DNA of 36,039 nt from Thiotrichales bacterium (GTDB taxonomy: Bacteria; Pseudomonadota; Gammaproteobacteria; UBA5335; SLRW01), in assembly GCA_003567955.1 (NCBI GenBank), contig PWYF01000189.1, positions 1 through 36,039 on the forward strand. The letters are read 5' to 3'. The notes under the pieces are model-generated. The model was not told the origin of the DNA, made no database searches, and saw only the letters and a program-made list of their open reading frames with translations. Position 1 is the first letter of the stretch; each line of letters opens with the position of its first letter. The translations under genes and the position numbers were made by a program. Shown here in pieces: positions 12,349 through 23,600 of the stretch.

Positions 12349-13545
12349 ATGGTGACAGCGACAGAACAGGTCAAGGCGGGGCCGTTTACCGGGCTGGAGC
12401 GTCGGGTCAGTATCACGCTGGGCGCGATTATGGGCCTGCGTATGCTGGGCCTGTTTTTGATCCTGCCGGTGTTCACCCTTTATGCCGATGAACTGTATGG
12501 CGCCAGCGCCCTGCTGGCGGGGGTGGCGCTGGGCATCTATGGCCTCACCCAGGCGCTGATGCAGATCCCTTTCGGGGTGCTGTCAGATCGTATCGGCCGC
12601 AAACCGGTCATCATTGTCGGCCTGTTGATATTCGCGGCGGGCTCGCTGGTGGCGGCCGGTGCGGAAACGATTTTCGGGGTGATCGCCGGTCGGGCGCTGC
12701 AGGGGGCGGGTGCAATCGCAGCAGTACTGAGTGCGCTGCTGGCGGATTTTACCCGCCCCGCGCAACGTGCCAAGGCCATGGCCATTCTGGGCGTGAGTAT
12801 TGGCGGGGCTTTCGGGGTGGCCATCGTGGCCGGCCCGGTGCTGGCGGCCTGGATCGGGCTGCCGGGGATTTTTCTGCTCACCGCAGCGTTGGCGCTGGTG
12901 GTCGTGCCGGTATTATGGCTGCTGGTGCCAACACCACCAGTGACAAGCGTGGCGAGTGAATCCGCCACCACGGGGTTGCGGGAAGCACTGCGTGACCCCA
13001 CCTTGTTGCGTCTGGATGGCGGCATTTTCACGCTGCATCTGATTCTGACGGCGTTGTTTGTGGTGTTGCCATTAATACTGCGGGATGTGGCGGGGGTTGA
13101 ACCGGCCCGCCACGGGCTGGTCTATCTCGGCGTGATGGCGGCTTCCGTGGTGGGTATGGTGCCACTGGTGATGCGTGCGGCGCAGGCGGCGCAGGCGGTG
13201 GCGGTGCTGCGTGTGGCTATTGTGCTGCTGGCGCTGGCGGCGGTGCTGTTGTGTCTGAGCAGTGCCTCGTTTTGGCTGCTCCTGTTGGCCCTGTGGGTGT
13301 TTTTTGTGGGCTTCAATACCCTGGAGGCCACGCTGCCGGCGCTGGTGTCACGGGCCGCGCCGGCGGCCGGCCGGGGCGGCGCCCTGGGCGTGTATTCGGC
13401 CTCACAATTTCTGGGCGCGTTCTGTGGCGGTGTCCTGGGCGGGACGCTGGCCACGTTCACAGGGCCCAACGGCGTATTTCTGGTGGTGGCGGCGCTGGCG
13501 CTGTGCTGGCTGATGCTGGGGACCCGCCTGCAATTGCGGGAATGA
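12349..13545 (+). CDS. MFS transporter (start chosen at MVTATEQ; ORF open from 12310)
   Basis: 12-TM MFS with GVLSDRIGRKPVIIVGL signature; divergent from uvrA. Confidence 0.9.
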   Translation: MVTATEQVKAGPFTGLERRVSITLGAIMGLRMLGLFLILPVFTLYADELYGASALLAGVALGIYGLTQALMQIPFGVLSDRIGRKPVIIVGLLIFAAGSLVAAGAETIFGVIAGRALQGAGAIAAVLSALLADFTRPAQRAKAMAILGVSIGGAFGVAIVAGPVLAAWIGLPGIFLLTAALALVVVPVLWLLVPTPPVTSVASESATTGLREALRDPTLLRLDGGIFTLHLILTALFVVLPLILRDVAGVEPARHGLVYLGVMAASVVGMVPLVMRAAQAAQAVAVLRVAIVLLALAAVLLCLSSASFWLLLLALWVFFVGFNTLEATLPALVSRAAPAAGRGGALGVYSASQFLGAFCGGVLGGTLATFTGPNGVFLVVAALALCWLMLGTRLQLRE

Positions 13546-13598
13546 ATGATGCCGTGGTGGCCTTGCACGGGCGCGCATCAGTATACTGGCTAATATAC

Positions 13599-13629
13599 GT
13601 TTTAAGTTTTAGGTTTTAGGTTTTAAGAC
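13599..13629. repeat. Element B: single 7-bp-period array upstream of miaB
   Basis: GTTTTAA-GTTTTAG-GTTTTAG-GTTTTAA-GAC, four units, no inverted partner nearby. Confidence 0.9.
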
Positions 13630-13644
13630 CTGAGAATTAATTGA

Positions 13645-15030
13645 ATGGAGAGAATCAAGTACATCATGCCGGGTAAGCTGTATATCAAAACCTGGGGTTG
13701 CCAGATGAACGACTACGACTCCGGCCGGATGGCGGATGTCCTGCGGGAGTCTGATGGTCTGGAACTGACGTCGGCGCCTGAGGAAGCCGATGTGCTGTTG
13801 CTCAATACCTGCTCGATTCGCGAGAAGGCCCAGGAGAAAGTGTTTTCCCAGCTGGGCCGCTGGCGCGAGTGGAAGCAGCAACGCCCGGAGCTGGTGATCG
13901 GCGTGGGCGGCTGTGTGGCGTCGCAGGAAGGTGAGGCGCTGCTTGAGCGCGCGCCTTTTGTGGACCTGGTGTTCGGCCCCCAGACGCTGCACCGCCTGCC
14001 GGCGATGATCCGTGATTCACGGGCACGCAAGGCGCCGGTGGTGGATATCAGCTTCCCCGAGATCGAGAAATTCGACAATCTCCCCGAGCCGCGTGCCGAG
14101 GGGCCAGTGGCCTTTGTATCCACCATGGAAGGTTGCAGCAAGTATTGCAGCTTCTGTGTCGTGCCCTATACCCGCGGCGAGGAAATCAGCAGGCCCTTCG
14201 ATGACGTGATCGCCGAGGTGGCTGATCTTGCCGACCAGGGGGTGCGTGAGGTCAACCTGCTGGGCCAGAACGTCAATGCCTACCGTGGCGAGATGCATGA
14301 TGGCGCGATTGCGGACCTGGCGCTGCTGATCCACTACGTGGCCGCGATCGAAGGCATTGATCGCATTCGCTTCACCACCTCGCATCCGGTGGAATTCTCC
14401 GACAGCCTGATCCAGGCCTACGCCGAGGTGCCCGAGCTGGCCAGCCACCTGCATCTGCCGGTGCAAAGCGGTTCGGACCGCATCCTCGCCCTGATGAAGC
14501 GGGGGCACATGGCGGCGGAGTATCGGGCGAAAATCCGCAAGTTGCGGGAGGCCCGCCCCGGGCTCAGCATTTCTTCCGATTTTATTGTGGGTTATCCCGG
14601 CGAAAGCGAGGCCGACTTCGAACAGACCATGCGCCTGATCGAGGACATCGGCTTTGACCAGTCGTTCAGTTTTATCTTCAGCTCGCGCCCGGGCACGCCG
14701 GCTGCAAGCCTGCCGGACGAGACCCCGCTGGCGGTCAAGCAAAAGCGACTCAAGCAGTTGCAAAGCCATATTGACGCCAACGCGCGGCGGATCAGTGAAG
14801 CCATGGTGGGGACGGTGCAGCGGGTACTGGTGGAGCGCCATTCGGTGAAAAATCCGGCCGAAGTGGCGGGGCGCACTGAAAACAATCGCTGGGTCAATTT
14901 TGCCGCGCCGTCAGCCGTGATTGGTCGTTTTGTGGATGTGGAAATCACTGCGGCCCTGCCCAATTCGCTGCGTGGCCGGCTTGGCGAGCAGGCCGAAACG
15001 CCCGTCGAAGGCCGTCATGCCCTGGCGTGA
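13645..15030 (+). CDS. miaB: tRNA-2-methylthio-N6-dimethylallyladenosine synthase MiaB
   Basis: [23 protein letters not shown], radical [15 protein letters not shown]-like C-terminus. Confidence 0.98.
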   Translation: MERIKYIMPGKLYIKTWGCQMNDYDSGRMADVLRESDGLELTSAPEEADVLLLNTCSIREKAQEKVFSQLGRWREWKQQRPELVIGVGGCVASQEGEALLERAPFVDLVFGPQTLHRLPAMIRDSRARKAPVVDISFPEIEKFDNLPEPRAEGPVAFVSTMEGCSKYCSFCVVPYTRGEEISRPFDDVIAEVADLADQGVREVNLLGQNVNAYRGEMHDGAIADLALLIHYVAAIEGIDRIRFTTSHPVEFSDSLIQAYAEVPELASHLHLPVQSGSDRILALMKRGHMAAEYRAKIRKLREARPGLSISSDFIVGYPGESEADFEQTMRLIEDIGFDQSFSFIFSSRPGTPAASLPDETPLAVKQKRLKQLQSHIDANARRISEAMVGTVQRVLVERHSVKNPAEVAGRTENNRWVNFAAPSAVIGRFVDVEITAALPNSLRGRLGEQAETPVEGRHALA

Positions 15031-15078
15031 ATGCGACTGCCATCTTCCCTGTTGTCCCTGTGATCACCCGAGGTCGAA

Positions 15079-16062
15079 TTGAAGTCAGTCGAACAGTCTC
15101 TGGACCTGGCCCTGGAACCCGTTGATAACCACCGGCTGGCTAACTTCTGTGGCCAGTATGATGAACACCTGCGCCAGATCGAGCGGCGCCTGGGGGTGGA
15201 GATCAACAGCCGCGGCAACCGTTTCCAGATTATTGGTGAGCCGCAAAGCCTGGAAGCCGCCAGTAGTGTGTTGCGCCGGCTCTATGACGCGGCGGGACAC
15301 GAGGCGCTGACCCCGGAGCGTGTGCATCTGCTGCTGGCCGAAAGCGTGGTGGACAGCCCCGAAACGCAAGTGCCCGAGCCGGTGCATACCGTCACCGTGC
15401 GCACCCGCCAGGGGCTGATCCAGGGGCGCACTCCCAGCCAGCGGCGTTACCTCGCCGCTATCCAGCAACACGATGTGAATTTCGGCATCGGACCGGCCGG
15501 CACCGGCAAGACCTACCTGGCTGTGGCCTCGGCGGTGGATGCTCTGCAGGCCGAACATGTGCGCCGTATCGTGCTGGTGCGCCCGGCGGTGGAGGCGGGG
15601 GAGCGGCTGGGGTTCTTGCCCGGCGATATGGCGCAGAAGGTGGACCCTTATTTGCGGCCGCTGTATGACGCCCTGTATGAAATGATCGGTTTCGACAAGG
15701 TCAATCGCCTGATCGAGCGTCAGGTCATTGAGGTGGCGCCACTGGCCTTTATGCGCGGGCGCACCCTGAACGAGTCTTTTGTGATCCTGGACGAGGCCCA
15801 GAACACCACCGTCGAGCAGATGAAAATGTTCCTCACCCGCATCGGTTTTGGTTCCACCGCGGTGGTCACGGGCGATGTCACCCAGACCGATCTGCCGGCC
15901 GGGACCACCTCGGGTCTGCGCCATGTGGTGCAGGTGCTCAACGGGGTTGAAGGGATTGGCTTTACCTTTTTCAAGAGCCAGGACGTGGTCCGCCATCCAT
16001 TAGTACAGCGCATTATCGATGCCTATGAAGGGGCCGGTGAGCATCCCGGAGGGGGTGGCTGA
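15079..16062 (+). CDS. ybeZ: PhoH-like ATPase (YbeZ)
   Basis: GPAGTGKTYLAVA Walker A, VILDEAQNTTVEQMKMFLTRIG, followed by ybeY. Confidence 0.95.
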   Translation: MKSVEQSLDLALEPVDNHRLANFCGQYDEHLRQIERRLGVEINSRGNRFQIIGEPQSLEAASSVLRRLYDAAGHEALTPERVHLLLAESVVDSPETQVPEPVHTVTVRTRQGLIQGRTPSQRRYLAAIQQHDVNFGIGPAGTGKTYLAVASAVDALQAEHVRRIVLVRPAVEAGERLGFLPGDMAQKVDPYLRPLYDALYEMIGFDKVNRLIERQVIEVAPLAFMRGRTLNESFVILDEAQNTTVEQMKMFLTRIGFGSTAVVTGDVTQTDLPAGTTSGLRHVVQVLNGVEGIGFTFFKSQDVVRHPLVQRIIDAYEGAGEHPGGGG

Positions 16063-16551
16063 ATGACTGTGCCCGCGATTGAGGTGGTGTTGCAGTCTGC
16101 CAGCAATGTTGACGAAGTACCGGATGTCGACGCCTTTGAACGCTGGATTGGCGCGGCGGTGAGTGCCGTCCGACCCGGTCCGGCCCAGGTCAGCGTGCGG
16201 CTGGTGGATGAGTCAGAATCGGCCGGCCTGAACCAGCGTTATCGCCAGCGCCAGGGGCCGACCAATGTGCTGTCATTCCCTTTTGAAATCCCGCCGGGCG
16301 CACAAGACGCAGGGCTTGAGGCCATGTTGGGTGATCTGGTGATCTGTGCTCCGGTGGTGATTCGCGAGGCCGGCGCGCAGGGCAAGCCGGTGGGTGCTCA
16401 CTGGGCGCACATGGCAGTTCACGGTACCCTGCACTTGCTGGGCTATGACCATATAGAACCGGAACAGGCTCGGGAAATGGAGACGCTGGAGACCAAAGTG
16501 CTGGCGGCGATGGGATATGCCGACCCTTATCTGGAAAGCGAAAATGGCTGA
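16063..16551 (+). CDS. ybeY: Endoribonuclease YbeY
   Basis: Metal motif HGTLHLLGYDH; TNVLSFPFE. Confidence 0.97.
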   Translation: MTVPAIEVVLQSASNVDEVPDVDAFERWIGAAVSAVRPGPAQVSVRLVDESESAGLNQRYRQRQGPTNVLSFPFEIPPGAQDAGLEAMLGDLVICAPVVIREAGAQGKPVGAHWAHMAVHGTLHLLGYDHIEPEQAREMETLETKVLAAMGYADPYLESENG

Positions 16552-17488
16552 ACAACGCGAACAATCGGGCAGTAGCCCTCGTGGCTGGCTGGAGAAACTG
16601 GGGCGCACGTTGTCCGGTGGACCACAGGACTACGACAGCCTGGTCGAATTGCTGCGTGATGCCGAATGTCGCGGGGTTATCGACCAGGATGCCGAGAGCA
16701 TGCTGGAAGGCGTACTGCAGGTTACCGAAATGCAGGTGCGCGATATTATGATTCCACGGGCCCAGATGGTGGTGGTGGCGCGCAGCCAGAGTCTGGAGGA
16801 ATTGTTGCCGGTGGTCATTGAGTCGGGTTGCTCGCGCTTCCCGGTGATAGGTGAGGACCGTGACGAGGTGGTCGGCATTCTGCTGGCCAAGGATCTGCTG
16901 CAGTATTTCCCCGAGGACAGTCGCCGCAACTTTAATATCCGTGAACTTCTGCGGCCCCCCGCTTTCATTCCCGAAAGCAAGCGCCTGAATATGTTGCTGC
17001 GGGATTTTCGCGCCAGTCGCAATCATATGGCGATGGTGGTGGATGAATACGGTGGCGTATCCGGCCTGGTGACCATCGAGGATGTGCTGGAGCAGATCGT
17101 CGGCGAAATCGATGACGAGCATGATATCGAGGATGAAGACGATATTCTGCGCTATAGCGATACCCGCTACATGATCAAGGCGCTGACCGAAGTTGAGGCC
17201 TTCAATGATTACTTTGAGGCCGATTTCAGCGATGACGAGTTCGATACCGTGGGCGGGCTGGTCATGAGCGCTTTCGGTCGCCTGCCGCGGCGTGGCGAAA
17301 GCGTGGTGCTGGGCCGTTTCCGTTTTACCGTGCTGCGTGCCGACAATCGCCGGATTCACTTGCTGCGCCTGCATCTGCTCTCGCCTGGTGAAATTGCCGA
17401 GGCAGATGACGATGAGGCAGAGCCCTCGCCGGATTCCGAATCGCCTCATGGCGACGGCAATGAGCCCGGCTCGGAAAAGTCTGTCTAG
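16544..17488 (+). CDS. corC: CBS/CorC_HlyC domain protein CorC (YbeX)
   Basis: VRDIMIPRAQMVVV..., MVVDEYGGVSGLVTIEDVLEQIVGEIDDEHD; start overlaps ybeY stop. Confidence 0.95.
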   Translation: MAEQREQSGSSPRGWLEKLGRTLSGGPQDYDSLVELLRDAECRGVIDQDAESMLEGVLQVTEMQVRDIMIPRAQMVVVARSQSLEELLPVVIESGCSRFPVIGEDRDEVVGILLAKDLLQYFPEDSRRNFNIRELLRPPAFIPESKRLNMLLRDFRASRNHMAMVVDEYGGVSGLVTIEDVLEQIVGEIDDEHDIEDEDDILRYSDTRYMIKALTEVEAFNDYFEADFSDDEFDTVGGLVMSAFGRLPRRGESVVLGRFRFTVLRADNRRIHLLRLHLLSPGEIAEADDDEAEPSPDSESPHGDGNEPGSEKSV

Positions 17489-17506
17489 CCCGGGGTGCTT
17501 GCCGGT

Positions 17507-19054
17507 ATGAAAAGATCAATCCCGGGTATGGCATCAGTATTGTCAGTGGCCAGCAGTTTGTCCCCCACAAGCTGGCGTCTGCTCGGCGCCCTGCTTGCCG
17601 GTATGTTGATGGTGCCGGCTTTTGCCCCGTTTGATCTGTTTTGGCTGGCCCCCCTGTCCTTGCTGGCCCTGATAATCCTGATTCGTGATTGCACGCCCCG
17701 GCAGGCGCTGGGCACCGGCTATGTGTTCGGGCTGGGGTGTTTTGGCGCGGGAGTCTACTGGGTCTACATCAGCATGCATACCTTCGGGGGTGCGCCGGCC
17801 GTGCTGGCAGCGGTAATGACTGTGGCTCTGATTGCCTGTCTGGCCGTTTATCCCGCGCTTGTGGCCTGGCTGCTGGCGCGCTTCTGGCCGTCTGCCTCGG
17901 CGACACGGCATTTGCTGGCCTTCCCCGTACTCTGGACCCTGGCTGAATGGCTCAGAAGCTGGCTGTTCAGTGGTTTTGGCTGGCTTTCGACGGGGTACAG
18001 CCAGCTTGATACACCCCTGGCTGGTTTTGCCCCGGTGGGTGGGGTCTTGCTCCTGAGTTTGCTGGTGGCCCTGAGTGCCGGATTGATGTGGCAGATCTGG
18101 CACTGGCGTCATCGATTCTGGCTGTCGGCTGTGGCGGTTTTATCGCTCATGCTGGTTTGGGCTGGCGGGGCTTTGCTGGAGCGGGTGCAGTGGAGTCAGC
18201 CGGCTGGTGATCCGCTATCGGTGGCCCTGGTCCAGGGTAATGTGTCCCAGGACAAAAAATGGTTGCCGGAAATGCGTCGCCCCACGCTGGAGCGCTATCG
18301 CGATCTCACCGTGGAGCACCTGGGGCGGGATCTCATCGTGTGGCCGGAGGCCGCCTTGCCGGTGCTTTTCAATCACCTCGCCGACGAGTATCTGGAAGAG
18401 TTAAACCAGGCCCTTTTCAGCTATGGCAGTGAGCTTCTGATGGGGATTCTGGTGCGTGATTACGCCCGTGATGCCGAGTACAACACCATCCTCGCCATGG
18501 GCGAGCCCTACCAGTTTTACACCAAGCATCATCTGGTGCCTTTTGGTGAATTCTTCCCGGTTCCGGCCTTCGTGCGGCGCCAAATGGCGTTGCTGAATCT
18601 CCCCTATACCGGATTTGAGCGGGGTTCGGTGCGCCAGCCGCCGCTGCGTGTGGCGGGGATCCGTATCGCTGCCTCTATCTGCTATGAAGATATTTTCGGC
18701 GCCTGGTTCGCGGGCACGGTGGTGAACGCCGATATGTTGGTCAATGTCAGTAATGATGCCTGGTTTGGCGACTCCATCGCGCCGGCACAGCACCTGCAAA
18801 TTGCCCGCATGCGCGCACTGGAAAATGGCCGCTGGATGTTGCGGACCACCAATACCGGAATTACGGCTATTATTGATCATCGTGGTCGGGTGGTGCGGGC
18901 CAAGCAGCAGTTTGAAACCGGCGTACTGACCGGAGTTGCTTATCCCTATCAGGGCATGACGCCCTATACCCGCTGGCGCGATCTGCCACTGTTGGTGATG
19001 ATGTTGCTTGCCCTGGCAGTGGCCGGTGGGTTGGCTATGAAACGCCGGAGCTGA
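17507..19054 (+). CDS. lnt: Apolipoprotein N-acyltransferase (start uncertain, ORF open from 17495)
   Basis: Nitrilase-type catalytic residues in WPEAALP, KHHLVPFGEFFP and ICYEDIFG; multi-TM N-terminus. Confidence 0.95.
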   Translation: MKRSIPGMASVLSVASSLSPTSWRLLGALLAGMLMVPAFAPFDLFWLAPLSLLALIILIRDCTPRQALGTGYVFGLGCFGAGVYWVYISMHTFGGAPAVLAAVMTVALIACLAVYPALVAWLLARFWPSASATRHLLAFPVLWTLAEWLRSWLFSGFGWLSTGYSQLDTPLAGFAPVGGVLLLSLLVALSAGLMWQIWHWRHRFWLSAVAVLSLMLVWAGGALLERVQWSQPAGDPLSVALVQGNVSQDKKWLPEMRRPTLERYRDLTVEHLGRDLIVWPEAALPVLFNHLADEYLEELNQALFSYGSELLMGILVRDYARDAEYNTILAMGEPYQFYTKHHLVPFGEFFPVPAFVRRQMALLNLPYTGFERGSVRQPPLRVAGIRIAASICYEDIFGAWFAGTVVNADMLVNVSNDAWFGDSIAPAQHLQIARMRALENGRWMLRTTNTGITAIIDHRGRVVRAKQQFETGVLTGVAYPYQGMTPYTRWRDLPLLVMMLLALAVAGGLAMKRRS

Positions 19055-19092
19055 AACCTGCCTGGCATGAACCTCAAGGTTAGAGTGGCGCC

Positions 19093-20454
19093 ATGCATCT
19101 GCATATATTGGGTATCTGTGGAACATTCATGGGCGGGGTGGCTGCACTGGCCTGTGCCGCCGGACACCGTGTGACCGGTTCCGATGCCGGCGTTTACCCG
19201 CCCATGAGTGATCAGTTGCGGGCCCTTGGGGTTGATCTTTACGAGGGCTATTCTGCCGCTAACCTGCAGCCCGCGCCGGATTGTGTGGTGGTGGGTAATG
19301 CCTTGAGCCGGGGTAACCCGGAAGTGGAGGCCTTGCTGGAAAGCGGGCTGAACTGGACCTCCGGACCGCAATGGCTGGCGGACAATGTATTGCGCGAGCG
19401 CTGGGTGTTGGCCGTGGCAGGCACCCATGGCAAAACCACCACCGCCAGCATGCTGGCCTGGATTCTGGAGCATGCCGGGCTGGCGCCCGGCTTTCTGATC
19501 GGCGGCGTGCCGGGTAATTTCGGGACTTCGGCGCGTTATGGTGAGACACCGTTTTTTGTGGTGGAGGCGGATGAGTACGACACCGCCTTTTTCGACAAGC
19601 GCTCCAAGTTCGTGCATTACCGGCCACGGACCCTGGTGCTGAATAACCTCGAATACGATCACGCCGATATTTTCCCCGACCTGGCCGCGATCCAGCGCCA
19701 GTTTCACCATCTGGTGCGCACCGTGCCGGGTACCGGGCGGATTATCCGGCCTGCGGATGCCCCGGCCCTTGATGAAGTGCTGGCACTGGGGTGCTGGAGT
19801 GAGGTCGAGACCTTTGGCGCTGGTACCGACACGGAAATTGAAGCCCTCAGCGAGGACTGGCGGGAGTTCAGGGTATGGGTGGGTGGTGAGATACAGGGCG
19901 AGGTGTGCCAGACCCTGCCCGGTGAGTACAACGCCCGCAATGCCCTGGCCGCCATCCTGGCCGCTCGCCATGCCGGGGTGACGGTGTCACAGAGCTGCGA
20001 GGCCCTGGCCGCTTTCAAGGGGGTGCGCCGGCGTATGGAGCAGTTTCTGGAGTACCGTGGGGCGCGCTTTTATGATGATTTCGCCCACCACCCCACAGCG
20101 ATCACCGCCAGCCTGAAAGCTCTGCGCGATGCGGGCGGTGGCCGCCGACTGGTGGCTGCGCTGGAGCCCGGCTCCAACACCATGCGCCAGGGTGTGCATC
20201 GTGACAGCCTGCCGGGCGCGCTGCAGCAGGCCGACAAGGTGTTTGTGCTTGACGGGGCGGCGCTTGAATGGAGCGTCAGCGAGCTGAAATCGACTCACCC
20301 GGCGCTGTCTGTCATATCAGATGTGGACGATTTGTGCCGCGATTTGCTGACAGAGGCCGCTCCCGACACCGATATCGTGCTGCTCAGCAATGCAGGGTTC
20401 GCGGGGCTGCGCGGCAAGCTCGTTGACGTCGCGAATGAATCGGCCCCCGGCTGA
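19093..20454 (+). CDS. mpl: UDP-N-acetylmuramate:L-alanyl-gamma-D-glutamyl-meso-diaminopimelate ligase Mpl
   Basis: MHLHILGICGTFMGGVAALA, AGTHGKTTTASMLAWILE, DDFAHHPTAI. Confidence 0.97.
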   Translation: MHLHILGICGTFMGGVAALACAAGHRVTGSDAGVYPPMSDQLRALGVDLYEGYSAANLQPAPDCVVVGNALSRGNPEVEALLESGLNWTSGPQWLADNVLRERWVLAVAGTHGKTTTASMLAWILEHAGLAPGFLIGGVPGNFGTSARYGETPFFVVEADEYDTAFFDKRSKFVHYRPRTLVLNNLEYDHADIFPDLAAIQRQFHHLVRTVPGTGRIIRPADAPALDEVLALGCWSEVETFGAGTDTEIEALSEDWREFRVWVGGEIQGEVCQTLPGEYNARNALAAILAARHAGVTVSQSCEALAAFKGVRRRMEQFLEYRGARFYDDFAHHPTAITASLKALRDAGGGRRLVAALEPGSNTMRQGVHRDSLPGALQQADKVFVLDGAALEWSVSELKSTHPALSVISDVDDLCRDLLTEAAPDTDIVLLSNAGFAGLRGKLVDVANESAPG

Positions 20455-20488
20455 AGCCCGGCAACACGATGGCACAGAACCGCCCCGT

Positions 20489-20589
20489 GTTTTAGGTTTA
20501 AGGTTTCAGGTTTTAAGACGCGCGCCGAAGGCGCGCAAATCACTTAAAACCTAAAACCTTAGACTTAAAACGCCCGGCCGGAGGCCGGG
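20489..20589. repeat. Composite intergenic element C: inverted 7-bp-period arrays with GC-rich mini-hairpins
   Basis: GTTTTAG-GTTTAAG-GTTTCAG-GTTTTAA-GACG (20489-20520) faces CTTAAAA-CCTAAAA-CCTTAGA-CTTAAAAC (20543-20571); hairpins GCGCGCC-GAA-GGCGCGC (20520-20536) and CCCGGCC-GGA-GGCCGGG (20573-20589); a further CCCGCG-CTACG-CGCGGG (20598-20614) covers the RND stop codon. Confidence 0.92.
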
Positions 20590-20603
20590 TTAAAACTCCC
20601 GCG

Positions 20604-23600
20604 CTACGCGCGGGCCCGGGTGTAGCCGCGGCTTTCGAACCAGTTTTCCGCCAGCGAGTAGATGGCCGGGATCACCACCAGCGTCAGGGCGGTGGAGCTG
20701 ACCATCCCGCCAATAATGGTCACGGCCAGCGCGGCATTGGAGTCACCGCCCACGCCAACCCCCAGTGCCGCCGGCAACAGGGCCAGAATCAGGGTCAGCG
20801 AGGTCATCAGTACCGGCCGCAGACGCACCGGGCAGGCCTCCCGCAGGGCCTCGTCCACGCCCATGCCCCGTTCACGGTACTGGTTGGTGATGTCAACCAG
20901 CAGGATGGCGTTCTTGGCGACCAGCCCGATCAATAGCAGCATGGCAATCATGGAGAAGATGTTCAGGGTGTTACCGGTGAGGAACAGTCCCCAGAAGCCA
21001 CCCAGCATGGCCAGGGGCTGGGCACCCATAATCATCAGTGGCTGGGCGTAGGAGTTGAACTGGCTGGAGAGCACCATAAACACCAGGATCAGTCCCAGGA
21101 CAAAGGCAAACCGGATGTGGCCCACGGTTTGCTGCATTTCGTCGGCCTCGCCGATATAGCGAACACCATAGCCGAGTGGCAGAATCTCCCCGGCGATGCG
21201 ATCAATTTCCTCCACGGCCGAACCCATGGGCATGTCCGGGTCAAGATAGAACTGGGCGGCAAAACGCATATTGAAACGGGTGATGGCCGCCGGCCCGATG
21301 ACGGGCTCGAAACTGGCCACCGAGTCCAGGCGCACCAGTTCGCCGCTGCTGGCTCGCAGGTAGATCTGGCTGAGGTCTTCCTCAGTGGCAAAGGTGCCCT
21401 CTCTTGCCTTGACCCGCAGGTCATAGCGCTGTCCGTCGCCGGGAACATCATTGTAGCGGGCGACATCCAGCCCGCCGGCCATCAGGTTGATGGCAAAGCC
21501 GACATCCCGGGCTGTGATGCCCAGATCAGCGGCGCGGTCACGATCCAGCCGGATTTCTGTCTGCGGCAGATCAAGTTGCAGATCCTTGTCCGGGCGTCCC
21601 ATGCCTTCGATCCGGCGCAGGCGCTCGAACATTTGATTACTGAGTTCGGCAACCTGTTCCAGATTGGGTCCGGAGAGCATGAACTGCAGTGGTTCGCCGC
21701 GCATGCCGCCACCAATGACTGGTATAGGCGCGGCGAAGGCACGTACCCCGGGAATATTGGCCAGCTCCTCCCGGAGCAATGCCATTTGCTCCTGCTGGCT
21801 GATACGGCGCTCGCTGCGATCCACCATATTGACGAAGGCGATGGCCTCGTTGGCCTGGCTGCTGCGGCCCAGGCCGATGGCGGTGAAATAGGTGCGCACG
21901 GCCTCCTGGCGGCCAAGCGCCTCTTCCACTTTGCGCAGACGGTTATCGGTGTATTCCAGTGACGAGCCCAGTGGCGCGCGCACCATCACAATGAAACGGC
22001 CTTCGTCTTCGGCGGGGGCAAATTCCGTCTCGATGAAAAAAATCGGCAGCATCATGCTGACTACAAATACGACGACGGCGATGCCCAGCGTGGTCCAGCG
22101 GGCCTTGAGCACCTTGTCCAGCAGGCTGCGATAGGCGCTTTCAATCCGGATGAAGCTTTGTTCCAGGCGTTCATAGACTTTGCCATGCTTTTGTTCCACC
22201 ACCAGAAAGCGGGAGGCCAGCATGGGGACCAGGGTCAGGGCCACGAAGGTTGAGACCAGGATGCCAACCGTGACAACCACGGCGAAGGACTCGAAAAAAC
22301 GGCCGATAATGCCCCCCATGAAGATCACCGGGGCGAAAATTGCCACCAGCGTGAGGCTGGAGGCCACCACCGCGAAGAAGACCTGGCGGCTGCCGTCGGC
22401 GGCTGCCTTGAAGGCGTCCTGTGTATGCTGCTCGCGGTGGCGATATATGTTTTCCAGCACCACAATGGCGTCGTCCACGACCACACCGATGAGCAGCAGC
22501 AAAGACAGCAGGGTGAGCACATTAATGGTGTAGCCGAAGCCGTACATCATGGCGATGGCGCCCAGCAAAGACACCGGGATAGCGGTCGCGATCATCAGGG
22601 TGGAGCGGAAGTTGCGCAGGAACAGGAACACCACCAGCGCGGCCAGCAGTGTGCCCTCAAGCAGGCGACTTTGCAGGGCGCGTACGATTTCCTGGATCAG
22701 GTCGGCGTTGTTGGTCGCCAGCTCGATGGTGATGCCGGGTGGCAATTGCGGTCTAATTTCGTTTTCAATACGTTCGGTAATTTCCTCGGCAATACGTACG
22801 GTATTGCTGCCGGTGATGCGCACCACCCCGAGTCCAACGGTCGGCTCGCCGTTAAAACGTGCGAGCTGGCGGAAATCCTCCAGGCCGTCTACCACTTCAC
22901 CAATATCACGCAGCCGGATGGGTGCGCCGTCACGGTGGCTGACGATCAGTCTTTCGAGCTCACGTACATTGTGATACTCGAGGTCGACCTTGATCATGGA
23001 TTCACGATCGCGGCCGACAATGAAGCCTCCGGGGAACTGGACGTGTTCAGTGCTTATGGCGTTGTAGACCTCGGCCGGTGTGACACCAGCCGCGGCCATG
23101 CGATGGGTGTCGAGTTCCACCCGGATATTGCGATCGCGGCGGCCACCAATGCGGATTTCACCGACGCCGTCCACGGTTTCCAGACGCGGACGAATTTCAT
23201 TTTCGGCATAGACATTGAGCTGCTGCTGGGTGCGGTCCCCGCGCAGAGCCCACCACATTACCGGGGCGGCGCCCACCTCGACCTTGTTGACCACCGGCGC
23301 TTCGGCGTCATCCGGCAGTTGCCGGATGATCTGGTTGATCTGGCTCTGAATCTCATTGAAGGCAACGTCAATGTCCTTGTCCAGGTTGAAGGACACATTA
23401 ACGATGGAGGTGCCGGGCGAGGAACTCGAAGAAATTTCCTCAATGCCCGGTACGGTATTCACTGCGTTCTCGATAATATCGGTGACGCTGGTGTCGACGA
23501 TTTCCGGAGCCGCGCCCGGCAACACCGTCACGATGGAGATAATCGGAAAATCGATTTCCGGGAAACGGTCCACGCCCAGCCGGTCCAGGCTGACGATCCC

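Noticed and set aside
13645-20454. miaB-ybeZ-ybeY-corC-lnt block as a novel cluster
   Set aside because: Well-known conserved proteobacterial gene order with intact catalytic motifs.
20489-20614. Simple intrinsic terminator for mpl or the RND gene
   Set aside because: GC hairpins are present but no U-tract follows on either strand, unlike the clear terminators at 7323 and 31267; termination would need experiment.
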